DNA of 64,000 bases from JAGWBF01 sp963663025 (GCA_963663025.1 OY760073.1:620001-684000); one strand, 5' to 3'; positions 24,297-31,882 are shown, counted from the stretch's first letter. The notes: a model not told the origin generated them from the letters alone. Made by a program: numbers and translations.

Positions 24297-27209
24297 ATGG
24301 CAAGTTCAGCCCGCAACAGGATCATGGCTACCGAAGGCGAAGAGCTGGCCCAAGAGCTTCGTAAGCGAGTATCCGGGGAAGTGCGGTTCGACGCCTACTC
24401 CCGCCTGCTGTACAGCACTGATGCGTCGATCTACCAGATGGACCCGGTGGGTGTGGTTATACCCCGCAACTCCGAAGATGTGCTTGCGGTCATGGAAGTG
24501 GCGGCGCAGAACAGGGTGCCTGTGCTCCCCCGGTGTGGTGGGACGAGCCTGGCGGGCCAGACGGTGAACCATGCCATCGTCATGGACTTCAGCAAGTACA
24601 TGCACCAGGTCTTGGAGATAAACGAGGAGGAGCGATGGGCGCGGGTGCAGCCGGGTATCGTTCTGGATATCCTGAACCGCCAGCTTTCCTCGATGAGACT
24701 GCAGTACGCCCCGGACCCTACAACGTCCAACCGGGCGTGCGTGGGAGGCGGAATCGGCAACAACACCTGTGGTTCCCATTCCGTCATCTATGGCAAGACC
24801 GTCGACCATATCCAGGAGGTATCGGTGGTGCTCACCGATGGCTCCCAAGCCCGGTTCGGCCCCCTGGATGCCGATGAGCTTCAACGAAAGATGGCAGCGA
24901 CGTCCTTCGAGGGCCAAGTTTACAGGGATGTCATGCGTATCGCGGAGGAGAACAGGGATGAGGTGGCTGCCCGGTACCCCAAGATCATGCGCCGGGTCAG
25001 CGGCTACAATCTGGATGAACCCCTGAACGTGGGTGCCGGGAATCCCTTCAACATGGCCCGGATGGTGGTAGGTTCCGAGGGCACCTTCTGCGTTGTCACC
25101 GAGGCGAAGGTCAACCTGGTGCCTGTCCCTCCCAAGAAGGGACTGGCCGTCTTGCATTTTCAGGATATGGTGCGCTCCTGCGAAGCGACATGGGAGATCC
25201 TGAAACACAAGCCCGACACCATCGAGCTCATCGGCAGGATGATCCTGGACCGGTGTCGCGAGTCCCTGGGCTTCAACCGGCTGCTGGCGCCTATAGAAGG
25301 TGAGCCTGATGCGCTGCTGGTCGTGGAGTTCAGCGGGGAAAGCGATGCCGAGGTTGCTAACAAGATCGAGAAGCTCAAGAACGACATGGTCCGCAGGGAC
25401 CTGGCCTACGCCTGCGTGCAGCTCACGGAGCCCCGAGACCAGTCGAACATCTGGGCATTGCGAGCGGCCGGTCTGGGCCTGTTAATGAGCACCCGGGGCG
25501 ACTCCAAGCCTCTCCCATACGTGGAAGATACGGCCGTCGACCCTGAACACCTGGGAGAGTTCATCGCCAGGTTCGACCAGATAGTGAAGGCCCACGACAC
25601 TCAAGCAGGCTACTACGGCCACGCCAGCGTAGGGTGCATGCATATCCGCCCCCTGGTGAACCTCAAAACCCCCGAGGGCATCCGGCGCATGGTCTCCATC
25701 GCATCAGACATCAGCGATTTGGTGCTGGAGTACGGCGGTTCCCTGAGCGGCGAGCACGGGGATGGCATCGTCAGGGGGGTGTGGACCGAGAAGATGTTCG
25801 GCCCCACCATCTACAAGGCCTTCCAGGATCTCAAGCAGACCTTCGACCCCGCCGGCATAATGAACCCGGGGAAGATCATAGATACTCCTCCCATGACTGA
25901 GAATCTAAGGTTTGGGACTGGGTACGCAACGGACCCCCTGCAGACGACCCTGGATTTCTCTGCTGATGAAGGCTACGCGGGCGCCGTCGAGATGTGCAAC
26001 GGCATGGGGGCGTGCCGCAAGATGACCGGAAGCATGTGTCCCTCCTACATGGCCACCAGGGAGGAGGAGCACTCCACGAGGGGACGGGCAAACCTGCTGA
26101 GGGCCGTCCTGTCGGGGACCCTGCCCGAAGACACCATGGCAAGCAAACGGCTCCATGATGCCCTGGACCTTTGCCTGGAGTGCAAAGCCTGCAAGGCTGA
26201 GTGCCAGACAGGCGTGGATATGGCCAAGCTGAAGTACGAGTTCCTGGACCATTTCCAGAGAAGCCACGGGGTGCCTGTCAGGTCCAGGCTATTCGCCAAC
26301 ATTAGGCGCCTCAGCTCGCTGGCATCCAAGCTCGGTCCCTTCTCCAACATAGCGGTGAACAACCCCCTGGCCCGTCTTTTCCTTCACCGAGTAGTGGGCA
26401 TCCACCCCAGCAGGAGCTTGCCGCCCCAGGCCTCCCAGACCTTCCCCAGGTGGTTCCGGTCCAGGCCGACCACACGCGAAAAGGCAGCAAAGCAGGTTGT
26501 CCTCTTCAACGACACCTTCATGAACTACAACTACCCCCAGGTCGGGAAAGCCGCCGTGGCCATACTGGAGCAGGCTGGCTATAGCGTGACGCTGGCCGAC
26601 TCCCTGTGCTGTGGTCGCCCGATGATCTCCAAGGGCCTGCTTTACCAGGCGGCGTCGAACGCCCGGCGCAACGTTGAGCAGCTTTACAGCTATGCGGAGC
26701 AGGGCATACCCATCGTCGGGTGCGAGCCAAGCTGCCTGCTAACGCTAAAGGACGAATACCCCGACTTGGCCCGCGACGACAAAGCCAAGGCTGTGGCCGA
26801 AGACAGTTACATGATCGATGAGTTCCTGATGCTTCTTCACGAGAAAGGGGAGCTGGAGCTTAGCTTCTCTGATTTAGAGAAAAATGTGGTGTTCCATGGG
26901 CATTGCCACCAGAAGGCCCTGGTGGGCACCCGTCACTCGATGGAGCTGCTGAGGTTGCCCCCAGGCTACAATGTCGAAGAGATCAACGCAGGCTGCTGCG
27001 GGATGGCAGGGTCTTTCGGCTACGAGGCGGAGCACTACGATGTGTCCATGGACATCGGCCGGCTGCAGCTGTTCCCGGCGGTGGCAGCTAAGGACAGCGG
27101 CTGGGAGGTTGCTGTGATGGGTGTCTCATGCCGCCAGCAGATCGAGCACGGCACAGGGAGAAGAAGTCGTCACGTCGTTGAGGTCCTGCAGGACGCCCTT
27201 GCTGGATGA
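24297..27209 (+). CDS. Fused FAD-linked 2-hydroxyacid dehydrogenase and Fe-S (GlcD/Dld + GlpC/CCG) protein
   Basis: 970-aa respiratory-type dehydrogenase, oxidising a 2-hydroxy acid such as D-lactate or glycolate and passing electrons to the membrane pool. Residues about 35-230: FAD-binding PCMH domain (VPVLPRCGGTSLAGQTVNH, SNRACVGGGIGNNTCGSHS). About 260-540: FAD-oxidase C domain (YGHASVGCMHIRPLVNL, SGEHGDGIVRG). About 560-650: two 4Fe-4S motifs (CNGMGACRK...CPSY and CLECKACKAEC). C-terminal CCG domains (DSLCCGRPM, CEPSCL, NAGCCGMAGSFG). All cluster cysteines are present. GGAGG precedes ATG24297. No transmembrane segment, so it is probably peripheral. Confidence 0.95.
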   Translation: MASSARNRIMATEGEELAQELRKRVSGEVRFDAYSRLLYSTDASIYQMDPVGVVIPRNSEDVLAVMEVAAQNRVPVLPRCGGTSLAGQTVNHAIVMDFSKYMHQVLEINEEERWARVQPGIVLDILNRQLSSMRLQYAPDPTTSNRACVGGGIGNNTCGSHSVIYGKTVDHIQEVSVVLTDGSQARFGPLDADELQRKMAATSFEGQVYRDVMRIAEENRDEVAARYPKIMRRVSGYNLDEPLNVGAGNPFNMARMVVGSEGTFCVVTEAKVNLVPVPPKKGLAVLHFQDMVRSCEATWEILKHKPDTIELIGRMILDRCRESLGFNRLLAPIEGEPDALLVVEFSGESDAEVANKIEKLKNDMVRRDLAYACVQLTEPRDQSNIWALRAAGLGLLMSTRGDSKPLPYVEDTAVDPEHLGEFIARFDQIVKAHDTQAGYYGHASVGCMHIRPLVNLKTPEGIRRMVSIASDISDLVLEYGGSLSGEHGDGIVRGVWTEKMFGPTIYKAFQDLKQTFDPAGIMNPGKIIDTPPMTENLRFGTGYATDPLQTTLDFSADEGYAGAVEMCNGMGACRKMTGSMCPSYMATREEEHSTRGRANLLRAVLSGTLPEDTMASKRLHDALDLCLECKACKAECQTGVDMAKLKYEFLDHFQRSHGVPVRSRLFANIRRLSSLASKLGPFSNIAVNNPLARLFLHRVVGIHPSRSLPPQASQTFPRWFRSRPTTREKAAKQVVLFNDTFMNYNYPQVGKAAVAILEQAGYSVTLADSLCCGRPMISKGLLYQAASNARRNVEQLYSYAEQGIPIVGCEPSCLLTLKDEYPDLARDDKAKAVAEDSYMIDEFLMLLHEKGELELSFSDLEKNVVFHGHCHQKALVGTRHSMELLRLPPGYNVEEINAGCCGMAGSFGYEAEHYDVSMDIGRLQLFPAVAAKDSGWEVAVMGVSCRQQIEHGTGRRSRHVVEVLQDALAG

Positions 27210-27221
27210 TTTAGAGGCGCT

Positions 27222-27623
27222 TCAGGCCGGGAGAGTGGCTGCAATAAGGCGGACTGCTCGCCTTACCAGGCCGGAGAAGGCTGAAATCAGACCGGACCCG
27301 TGGTTTCGACGATAACGCATGCTGTAGTGCACAGCTTCGCCACGGCTGTGGTCTCTCCTGGATGTGCTAAGGTCGGCCTGGTACCTTTCGGCATCGTACT
27401 TGGCGCGCTGAATGGGATCGGAGAGGGTCTCGTATGCGCGATTTAACGCTGCCATCTTCAGCTCGGCGTCACCGTCTGCGGGATTGTGGTCGGGATGAAC
27501 CTGCTGGGCCTTCTTAAGGTAAGCTTTTCGAATGCCTGACATCGAGGTATGTCGGGCCACACCCAGGACTAGATAGTAGTCCTCAACTGTCTCCGTCAAG
27601 GTCTGTTTCCTCTCCGAGGCCAA
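27222..27623 (-). CDS. J-domain (DnaJ-like) protein
   Basis: Short Hsp70 co-chaperone-type protein. The J domain covers about residues 13-80: DYYLVLGVARHTSMSGIRKAYLKKAQQ, the essential HPD in QVHPDHNPADG, and NRAYETLSDPIQRAKYD. No Gly/Phe region, zinc fingers or DnaJ C-terminal domain follow. Instead there is a basic linker and a hydrophobic C-terminus (LVRRAVRLIAATLPA) that could associate with membrane or a partner. Convergent with the FAD/FeS dehydrogenase (12-nt gap). Confidence 0.9.
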   Translation of the reverse strand: MASERKQTLTETVEDYYLVLGVARHTSMSGIRKAYLKKAQQVHPDHNPADGDAELKMAALNRAYETLSDPIQRAKYDAERYQADLSTSRRDHSRGEAVHYSMRYRRNHGSGLISAFSGLVRRAVRLIAATLPA

Positions 27624-27792
27624 CTCCCGTTCGTCTCACTCTGAATCGACCCACGCCTACAGAATCGAGAGTCCCCGGCACACTTAAGCCTGTGCTGAGC
27701 TGCCCCCCGTTAGGGCATGGTACAATGTATCCCCACATATCCTGCTGGTCAAGCCCTGCTCCGGCGCATGGTGTTGAGGGCGACGGCGCCCT

Positions 27793-28386
27793 TTGAAAGA
27801 GGGAGAATTGCCTCAGAAACTGGTCTGCTTTCTGCTGTTGGTCTTCCTTGCCATGGTCCCGGTGGTGGTCGCCTGCGGCGGTAGTGGCGCTTCGGGCCCT
27901 ACGGAGGCAGAGCGGGACAGCTCATCAGCCCTGGCAGTTGCCCCGGACTTCACTGCCCAGAAGGCGTCTGGAGGCGAGGTTACACTATCCGAGGCCCTCC
28001 AGGAGTCCGAAATCGCTGTGCTGGTCTTCTACCGAGGGGTGTTTTGACCATACTGCCGTCAGCAGCTCGGCGGGCTGCAAGAAGGATATGCGGAGTTCAG
28101 GGAGTTCGATGCAGAGGTGCTGGCCATCAGCACCGATAGCGTCCAGGGGGCATCGGAAATGAAGAGCCGGGTGGGGGCAGAGTTCCCGATATTGGCTGAC
28201 CCCGGCGCCCAGGTGGCGAAAGCCTACGGCGTGTTCGACGTGCTTCATGATGGGCTCGCAGCTCCGGCAGCCTTCATCATAGACAAAGACCGGAACATCC
28301 TGTGGAGCTTCGTGGGCTCACGGGTAAACGATAGGGCGAGGCCCCCGACGCTGCTTACTGCCCTAGGCGAACTGGAGGGCCTGTAA
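27793..28386 (+). CDS. Probable selenoprotein: lipoprotein AhpC/TSA-type peroxiredoxin-like with UxxC
   Basis: One continuous frame interrupted only by TGA at 28045-28047. N-terminal hydrophobic segment ends in a lipobox VVAC (Cys about 28), so it is likely a lipid-anchored extracytoplasmic protein. The thioredoxin-fold redox domain follows: APDFTAQKASGGEVTLSEAL, AVLVFYRGVF, then TGA, then PYCRQQLGGLQEGYAEF and IDKDRNILWSFVG. Homologues have CPYC here, so TGA stands exactly at the redox-active Cys. The rest of the frame is intact to 28386 with no further stop. Other genes in the window end in TGA, so TGA is not a general sense codon. A hairpin 15 nt downstream could be the SECIS. TTG27793 or TTG27808 is the start. 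Alternative: a nonsense mutant. Confidence 0.8.
28053..28078 (+). promoter_or_regulatory. Candidate bacterial SECIS hairpin after the in-frame TGA
   Basis: GCAGC (28062-28066), loop TCGGCGG, GCTGC (28074-28078): a 5-bp perfect stem beginning 15 nt after the TGA, with a G-rich apical loop. An alternative stem pairs CTGCCG (28053-28058) with CGGCGG (28068-28073) around a 9-nt loop. Distance and size are within the known range for bacterial SECIS elements; the exact loop identity is not conclusive. Confidence 0.45.
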
Positions 28387-28930
28387 AGGACTGCCTGAAC
28401 GTGTGAAGGTTTACCTCCGGCTCGATGGGGCTGACTGGCAGCGGCTCCACATCCTCGATCTTCGCAACGATGAACCACGGGCCGTCGGATGCCAGGGCTT
28501 CCTTGAAGACCGTTTCCAATTCCTCTTCGGTGGATACCGTTGTGGACTTGGGAATGTTGCAGCTCCGGGCCACACCCTCGAGGTCCGTCCCCGTCGCTGT
28601 GTGGCTGGGCTGGTGCCCGGTCTGCGACCACTGCTCGTTGTCCCATACCACCACGACGAGGTTCGCCGGCTGCTCTCGCCCTATGGTGCCCAGGGTGCCT
28701 AGATTCATGAGCAGGGAGCCGTCCCCGTCCAGGGAGACTACCTTCTCGTTGGTGGAGAGGGCGACGCCAAGGGCGATGGACGAGCATAGGCCCATTCCGC
28801 CGTAGGTGTAGAAGTTGCGGCTGCGGTCACCCAGGTGCCATAGCTCATCAGTGGTGGGCCCCAGGTTGCTGACTATGGGCTGCTCGCCTAGGTAGCTGAG
28901 CAACAGCTTAGTGGCATCTTGTCTACGCAC
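28355..28930 (-). CDS. TPP-dependent decarboxylase, C-terminal (PP) subunit, sulfo/phosphonopyruvate type
   Basis: Thiamine-diphosphate-binding half of a split decarboxylase (ComE-like). YTYGGMGLCSSIALGVALST precedes the Mg-TPP motif VVSLDGDGSLLMNLGTLGTI...WDN (GDG...N), and the chain ends with a short C-terminal tail. GTG28930 has GGAGGG 4 nt upstream; ATG28942 is also in frame but lacks an SD. It overlaps the partner gene stop, so the two are translated together. Likely substrates are sulfopyruvate or phosphonopyruvate; the choice cannot be made from sequence alone. Confidence 0.87.
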   Translation of the reverse strand: MRRQDATKLLLSYLGEQPIVSNLGPTTDELWHLGDRSRNFYTYGGMGLCSSIALGVALSTNEKVVSLDGDGSLLMNLGTLGTIGREQPANLVVVVWDNEQWSQTGHQPSHTATGTDLEGVARSCNIPKSTTVSTEEELETVFKEALASDGPWFIVAKIEDVEPLPVSPIEPEVNLHTFRQSFTGPPVRLGQ

Positions 28931-29432
28931 GCTTCCCTCCATGCAGCTGGGCGGTGAGGCATATCCCTACAATAGATCTGCTGGCGTAGCACAGCTTTAT
29001 CGCTCCCTTCACCACCGATTCGACCTCATCCTCGTTGGTAAGGGTGAAATGGGGAATTCCGAGGACATCCAGAATCGGCTTGGTCCCCCGGCCCAGCGGC
29101 ACCTGGGCTATGTTGAACTCGCCCACCCCTCCCCGCAGATTGATGAAAAAGGGCAGGGGAATGCGATGGGGAAGGCACAGGCTGCCGATGGCGTTAAGGC
29201 AATTTCCGAAGCCGCTGGACTGCATGAAGACTGCCGAGTTGCGACCGGCCGCGTAACCACCCGCAGCGATGCCTATGGCCTCCTCTTCCCGGCTGGCTGA
29301 CACCAGGTGGAAGTAGGGGTCGGCATTCACCAGCTGGGTAGCTTGGTGGATATTGATGTCGGGGACGTAGGTGACGAGGGATATATCGCTTTCCTTCAGG
29401 GTCTGCACGATGCGTTCGGCCCAGATTGGCAT
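28923..29432 (-). CDS. TPP-dependent decarboxylase, N-terminal (Pyr) subunit, sulfo/phosphonopyruvate type
   Basis: Pyrimidine-binding half (ComD-like) that partners the downstream gene. LVSASREEEAIGIAAGGYAAG contains the conserved catalytic Glu that activates TPP, and FINLRGGVGEFNIAQVPLGRGTKPILDVLGI is typical of sulfopyruvate/phosphonopyruvate decarboxylase alpha chains. 169 aa matches the family. First gene of the pair; no sulfonate or phosphonate transport gene lies next to it. Confidence 0.87.
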   Translation of the reverse strand: MPIWAERIVQTLKESDISLVTYVPDINIHQATQLVNADPYFHLVSASREEEAIGIAAGGYAAGRNSAVFMQSSGFGNCLNAIGSLCLPHRIPLPFFINLRGGVGEFNIAQVPLGRGTKPILDVLGIPHFTLTNEDEVESVVKGAIKLCYASRSIVGICLTAQLHGGKRA

Positions 29433-29524
29433 TTCATCCTCACGAATTGGGTATGTCGCACCTCTAACAGCGGGGCTGGCTTGGTGCGGGCAACACTATA
29501 GCAACGGCCTTGGGGAAAGTCAAA

Positions 29525-29670
29525 GCGCAGGCCCGGGCTCTAAGCACAACTAAGCTTCCTTGTCCTCAAGGGTAGAAGGCTAGGACGAAGGGAAAATCAC
29601 CCAGGACAGCGTTACTATCGCGGAGGCGGTAGTCTATGTCCCTCGAGGCTGAAAGGCGCAGGCCCGGGCT
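29525..29670. repeat. Pair of 15-bp direct repeats in a non-coding gap
   Basis: GCGCAGGCCCGGGCT occurs at 29525-29539 and again at 29656-29670, 131 bp apart, in the 397-bp gap (29433-29829). The second copy runs into the hairpin repeat at 29667. No gene is seen in this gap. Confidence 0.6.
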
Positions 29671-29755
29671 GTCCGTTTGTCCTGAGGGAAATCGAAGGAG
29701 AACGGACAGCCTTTCTGTAGGCCGGGTTAGGTCCCGCTTTCGTGAGAACGACGAA
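29667..29755. repeat. Intergenic hairpin repeat, copy 1
   Basis: Perfect 11-bp inverted repeat GGCTGTCCGTT...AACGGACAGCC (29667-29711) with an inner stem TCCT/AGGA, followed after 34 nt by GAACGACGAA (29746-29755). The same 45-nt hairpin, 34-nt spacing and GAACGACGAA occur at 56326-56414 with compensatory stem changes. Confidence 0.75.
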
Positions 29756-29829
29756 GAATGGGGCGGTGACGACGGTGGGGGAACGGGGACCAAGCAGCTT
29801 GCTCCCAGATTTCCCCCAAGGAAGTGGGG

Positions 29830-30219
29830 CTAAAGCGCGTCGATCCCCGCCTGGGCGCACTCCTCATCCTGCTCCGACGTTCCGCCGCCCACGCCGCAGC
29901 CGCCTTCGATCATGCCGTTGCGGATGATGGGGAGCCCTCCCTGGCTGGGAATCATGTGGTCGCCCTCGGCCCTGGTTATGCCCTGGACGATGGCCCTGGT
30001 CGGGTCGATTATCCCGCTGGGGCGCGCAAAGGCTGCCGAGGCGACGGCCTTGCCTTGGGAGCCGTAAGCGCCGGCAAAGAAGGCCCCGTCCATGCGATTG
30101 AAGGCCATCAGCCTGCCTCCTGCATCGCACACCGCAACGCTGATCTTGATGTTCATCTCCTCAGCCTTGGCGAGGGCTGCCGCCACCACCCGGTTTGCTT
30201 CTGCCAAGGTTAACGCCAT
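29830..30219 (-). CDS. GlcG/HbpS-family (DUF336) protein
   Basis: Single-domain heme/ligand-binding protein of the GlcG/HbpS family. ISVAVCDAGGRLMAFNRMDGAF and a glycine-rich end (IRNGMIEGGCGVGGGTSEQDEECA) are the family marks. Family members are found in glycolate operons and in heme-sensing systems; the biochemical role is not settled. ATG30219 has GAGGAGG 7 nt upstream, so the longer open frame to 30267 is not used. It stands alone. Proximity to glycolate/tartronate-type enzymes gives a loose functional link. Confidence 0.88.
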   Translation of the reverse strand: MALTLAEANRVVAAALAKAEEMNIKISVAVCDAGGRLMAFNRMDGAFFAGAYGSQGKAVASAAFARPSGIIDPTRAIVQGITRAEGDHMIPSQGGLPIIRNGMIEGGCGVGGGTSEQDEECAQAGIDAL

Positions 30220-30453
30220 ATCTGTTCCTCCTCTGAAGTCTGTACGAATCCTGACGCGGGACGACATGGTTGGCTTGAGCGACTACGCAGTCGGCGCCGA
30301 CATCGGGATGTACTTGGATAAGCACCTACAGGCCCAGATGTAGAATCTCGCCCTGAATACCTCCGGGCAAACCCAAGGCGACCTGTCTTATTGAAAGAGC
30401 AAGCCCCGTACAGAAGAAGTCGCCTCGAGATTCAGACGAGCACCCGAATCGGG

Positions 30454-30573
30454 CTATTTCTTGGGGGGATTGTTGCCTCTGTCGCCACCCGAAGGGTTCC
30501 CGGTTTTACTTGGCCAGTTTCCCCCGCCTTTTGAGCCGCCCCCCTTGCCCTCCTTCATCGTTACATTCTTCAT
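30454..30573 (-). CDS. 39-aa glycine-rich small protein
   Basis: Tiny gene with a strong ribosome site: AGGAG 7 nt before ATG30573. The protein is basic and rich in Gly, Asn, Pro and Lys (KGGGNWPSKTGNPSGGDRG, ending NNPPKK), probably disordered. It has its own likely promoter (30649-30678) with a palindrome overlapping the start of transcription. I recall small uncharacterised bacterial proteins with similar NWPS-TGNPSGG patterns but cannot verify this. Function unknown. Bases 30268-30453 hold nothing I recognise. Confidence 0.6.
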   Translation of the reverse strand: MKNVTMKEGKGGGSKGGGNWPSKTGNPSGGDRGNNPPKK

Positions 30574-30637
30574 TCACCATCTCCTTTCGGGTTCCGGGCC
30601 ATGGACCATCAACTGGATTGCCCCCTGTGGGTCCGAA

Positions 30638-30678
30638 GTTGTATCTACAACATAATTATTGTCGATATACATGCTCAA
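30638..30678 (-). promoter_or_regulatory. Promoter and palindromic operator of the small Gly-rich gene
   Basis: On the minus strand TTGAGC (30673-30678), 18-nt spacer, TATGTT (30649-30654). The palindrome GTTGTA-TC-TACAAC (30638-30651) covers the downstream edge of the -10 box and the expected start near 30642, a common repressor position. Confidence 0.4.
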
Positions 30679-30724
30679 CGGTGTCAAGAGAATGTTCTAA
30701 AGACGTTGATCCGGAGGGACTGCC

Positions 30725-31159
30725 CTAGGTGACCGCCGCTGTGACCTGCACTGCCACGCTGCGGCCCACTGCCTTGAGCGCTTTTTGCACCTGGCTCATG
30801 TGGGAGCGGTGGTCCGGGTTGGTCAGCTTGCGCGCGGCGGCTTCGCTTATCCCGAGCCTATTGGCAAGTTCCACCTTGGTGATGCGCTGACTCCGCATCG
30901 CCGAGTACAAAGCAAGCTTGGCGGCCACCACTGTCGGGACGGGGACCGACACCTGCTCGTTCTTCAGCATAGTGGGAGAGGGAATGTCGCGTTTCTCATG
31001 TACGTATCCCGCAAGCGCAGTGGCCAATGCGTCCTCGGCCAGCGCAAGCGTCTCTACCCGGTCTTTGCCACCCGTAATAGCCTCGGGCACATCGGGGAAG
31101 GTGGCTACCACTCCTCCATCTTTGTCGGGCGTTAGCGCGCATGGATATGCGTACATCAT
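30725..31159 (-). CDS. hicB: HicB-family antitoxin with HTH domain
   Basis: Antitoxin of the HicAB module. The N-terminal partially degraded RNase-H-like HicB fold (YPCALTPDKDGGVVATFPDVPEAITGG) binds the toxin, and a C-terminal helix-turn-helix (ITKVELANRLGISEAAARKLTNP) binds DNA for autoregulation. 144 aa. Begins 3 nt after the hicA stop, so both are on one transcript from the promoter at 31376-31404. Confidence 0.92.
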   Translation of the reverse strand: MMYAYPCALTPDKDGGVVATFPDVPEAITGGKDRVETLALAEDALATALAGYVHEKRDIPSPTMLKNEQVSVPVPTVVAAKLALYSAMRSQRITKVELANRLGISEAAARKLTNPDHRSHMSQVQKALKAVGRSVAVQVTAAVT

Positions 31160-31162
31160 GTC

Positions 31163-31369
31163 TCAGAACTCCCTTTGGTCGATGTCGAGCTGCCGTAGCA
31201 TCGCGGCCAATAGACCCTTGGACAGCTCGCCTTGTTTCACTGTCGTAAATCGGGAGCCAACGTATAGTCTGCCGTGGCTGCCTCTGCCGCGGGCTGGATT
31301 GAAATGGAAGGCTTGCCTATTCCTGCGAGCGTAGTCCCTAGCCCGCCGGATAAACTCGCGGCTGTTCAC
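31163..31369 (-). CDS. hicA: HicA-family mRNA interferase toxin
   Basis: Small double-stranded-RNA-binding-fold toxin that cleaves mRNA. GRGSHGRLYVGSRFTTVKQGE carries the catalytic Gly-Ser-His motif, and LSKGLLAAMLRQLDI is the typical C-terminal helix. 68 aa is family size. GTG31369 lies exactly 7 nt after the -10 box GATAAT, so the mRNA probably begins at the start codon (leaderless). Toxin-first order is usual for hicAB. Confidence 0.92.
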   Translation of the reverse strand: MNSREFIRRARDYARRNRQAFHFNPARGRGSHGRLYVGSRFTTVKQGELSKGLLAAMLRQLDIDQREF

Positions 31370-31375
31370 GAAAGA

Positions 31376-31404
31376 ATTATCGTACTTTTAGGTACGAATG
31401 TCAA
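31376..31404 (-). promoter_or_regulatory. hicAB promoter with internal operator
   Basis: TTGACA (31399-31404), 17-nt spacer, GATAAT (31376-31381) on the minus strand. The spacer holds the inverted repeat CGTAC-N6-GTACG (31381-31396), a likely HicB binding site. Confidence 0.65.
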
Positions 31405-31452
31405 CCAGGGGTGGTTGTGGAAGAGCGGCAATTGGCCAGTTTTCCCTTGCCC

Positions 31453-31482
31453 TTGACAGCCTATTGGGGGGCCGCCTAAAAT
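31453..31482 (+). promoter_or_regulatory. Promoter of the cobalamin riboswitch operon
   Basis: TTGACA (31453-31458), 18-nt spacer, TAAAAT (31477-31482); transcription would begin near 31489, just before the riboswitch. Confidence 0.65.
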
Positions 31483-31509
31483 CCGGCCTGAAACAACATA
31501 AGCCACTGT

Positions 31510-31670
31510 CCGTTCAGGTGCCCACCCAGGGAGAATAGGGAAGGCGGTAAGAGTCCGCCGCGGTAGCGCCACTGTAAGCGGGTCTAGGTGCCGGAGCCCA
31601 CTGTCGATAGGCCGATGGGAAGGGCCCGATGAAGGAAACCACCCGTGAGCCAGGAGACCTGCCTGAACGG
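31510..31670 (+). ncRNA. Cobalamin (adenosylcobalamin-type) riboswitch
   Basis: Closing stem P1 is perfect: CCGTTCAGG (31510-31518) with CCTGAACGG (31662-31670). Inside are the conserved blocks GGTAAGAGTCCGCCG, GCGCCACTGT and the B12 box GAGCCAGGAGACCTGCC. It lies between a strong promoter and an intrinsic terminator ahead of a B12 transport/assembly operon, so ligand binding should promote termination and switch the operon off when cobalamin is plentiful. Confidence 0.95.
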
Positions 31671-31736
31671 AGGGTGACCACTCTCCGCACCAGAGAGGGT
31701 CCCTTATCCCCCGGCAAGAGTTCCGGGCAGAAGGAT

Positions 31737-31771
31737 AGACCTCCAGCGGGGAGCCGCCGGAGGTCTTTTTG
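31737..31771 (+). terminator. Intrinsic terminator controlled by the riboswitch
   Basis: AGACCTCC-A-GCGG, tetraloop GGAG, CCGC-C-GGAGGTCT followed by a run of T (31766-31770). It stands 67 nt after the riboswitch and 112 nt before the first gene, the layout of a transcription-attenuating switch. Confidence 0.9.
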
Positions 31772-31882
31772 TTTGAGGTTGTGGAGCAATCCAGCATGGG
31801 CACCTACCGGCAGTCCTTCGTAACCACTGGGCTATCGATGGCTGCAGTCCTAGCAAAGCTTAGACTTCCTGAGTAGCCAGAT

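Noticed and set aside
27793..28047. 84-aa truncated protein ending at TGA28045
   Set aside because: The reading frame continues with full family similarity to 28386, so a recoded TGA or a nonsense mutation is more likely than a real short protein.
28045..28047. TGA read as Trp (alternative genetic code)
   Set aside because: Many genes here end in TGA with coupled ATGA overlaps (for example 6874-6876 and 33836-33838).
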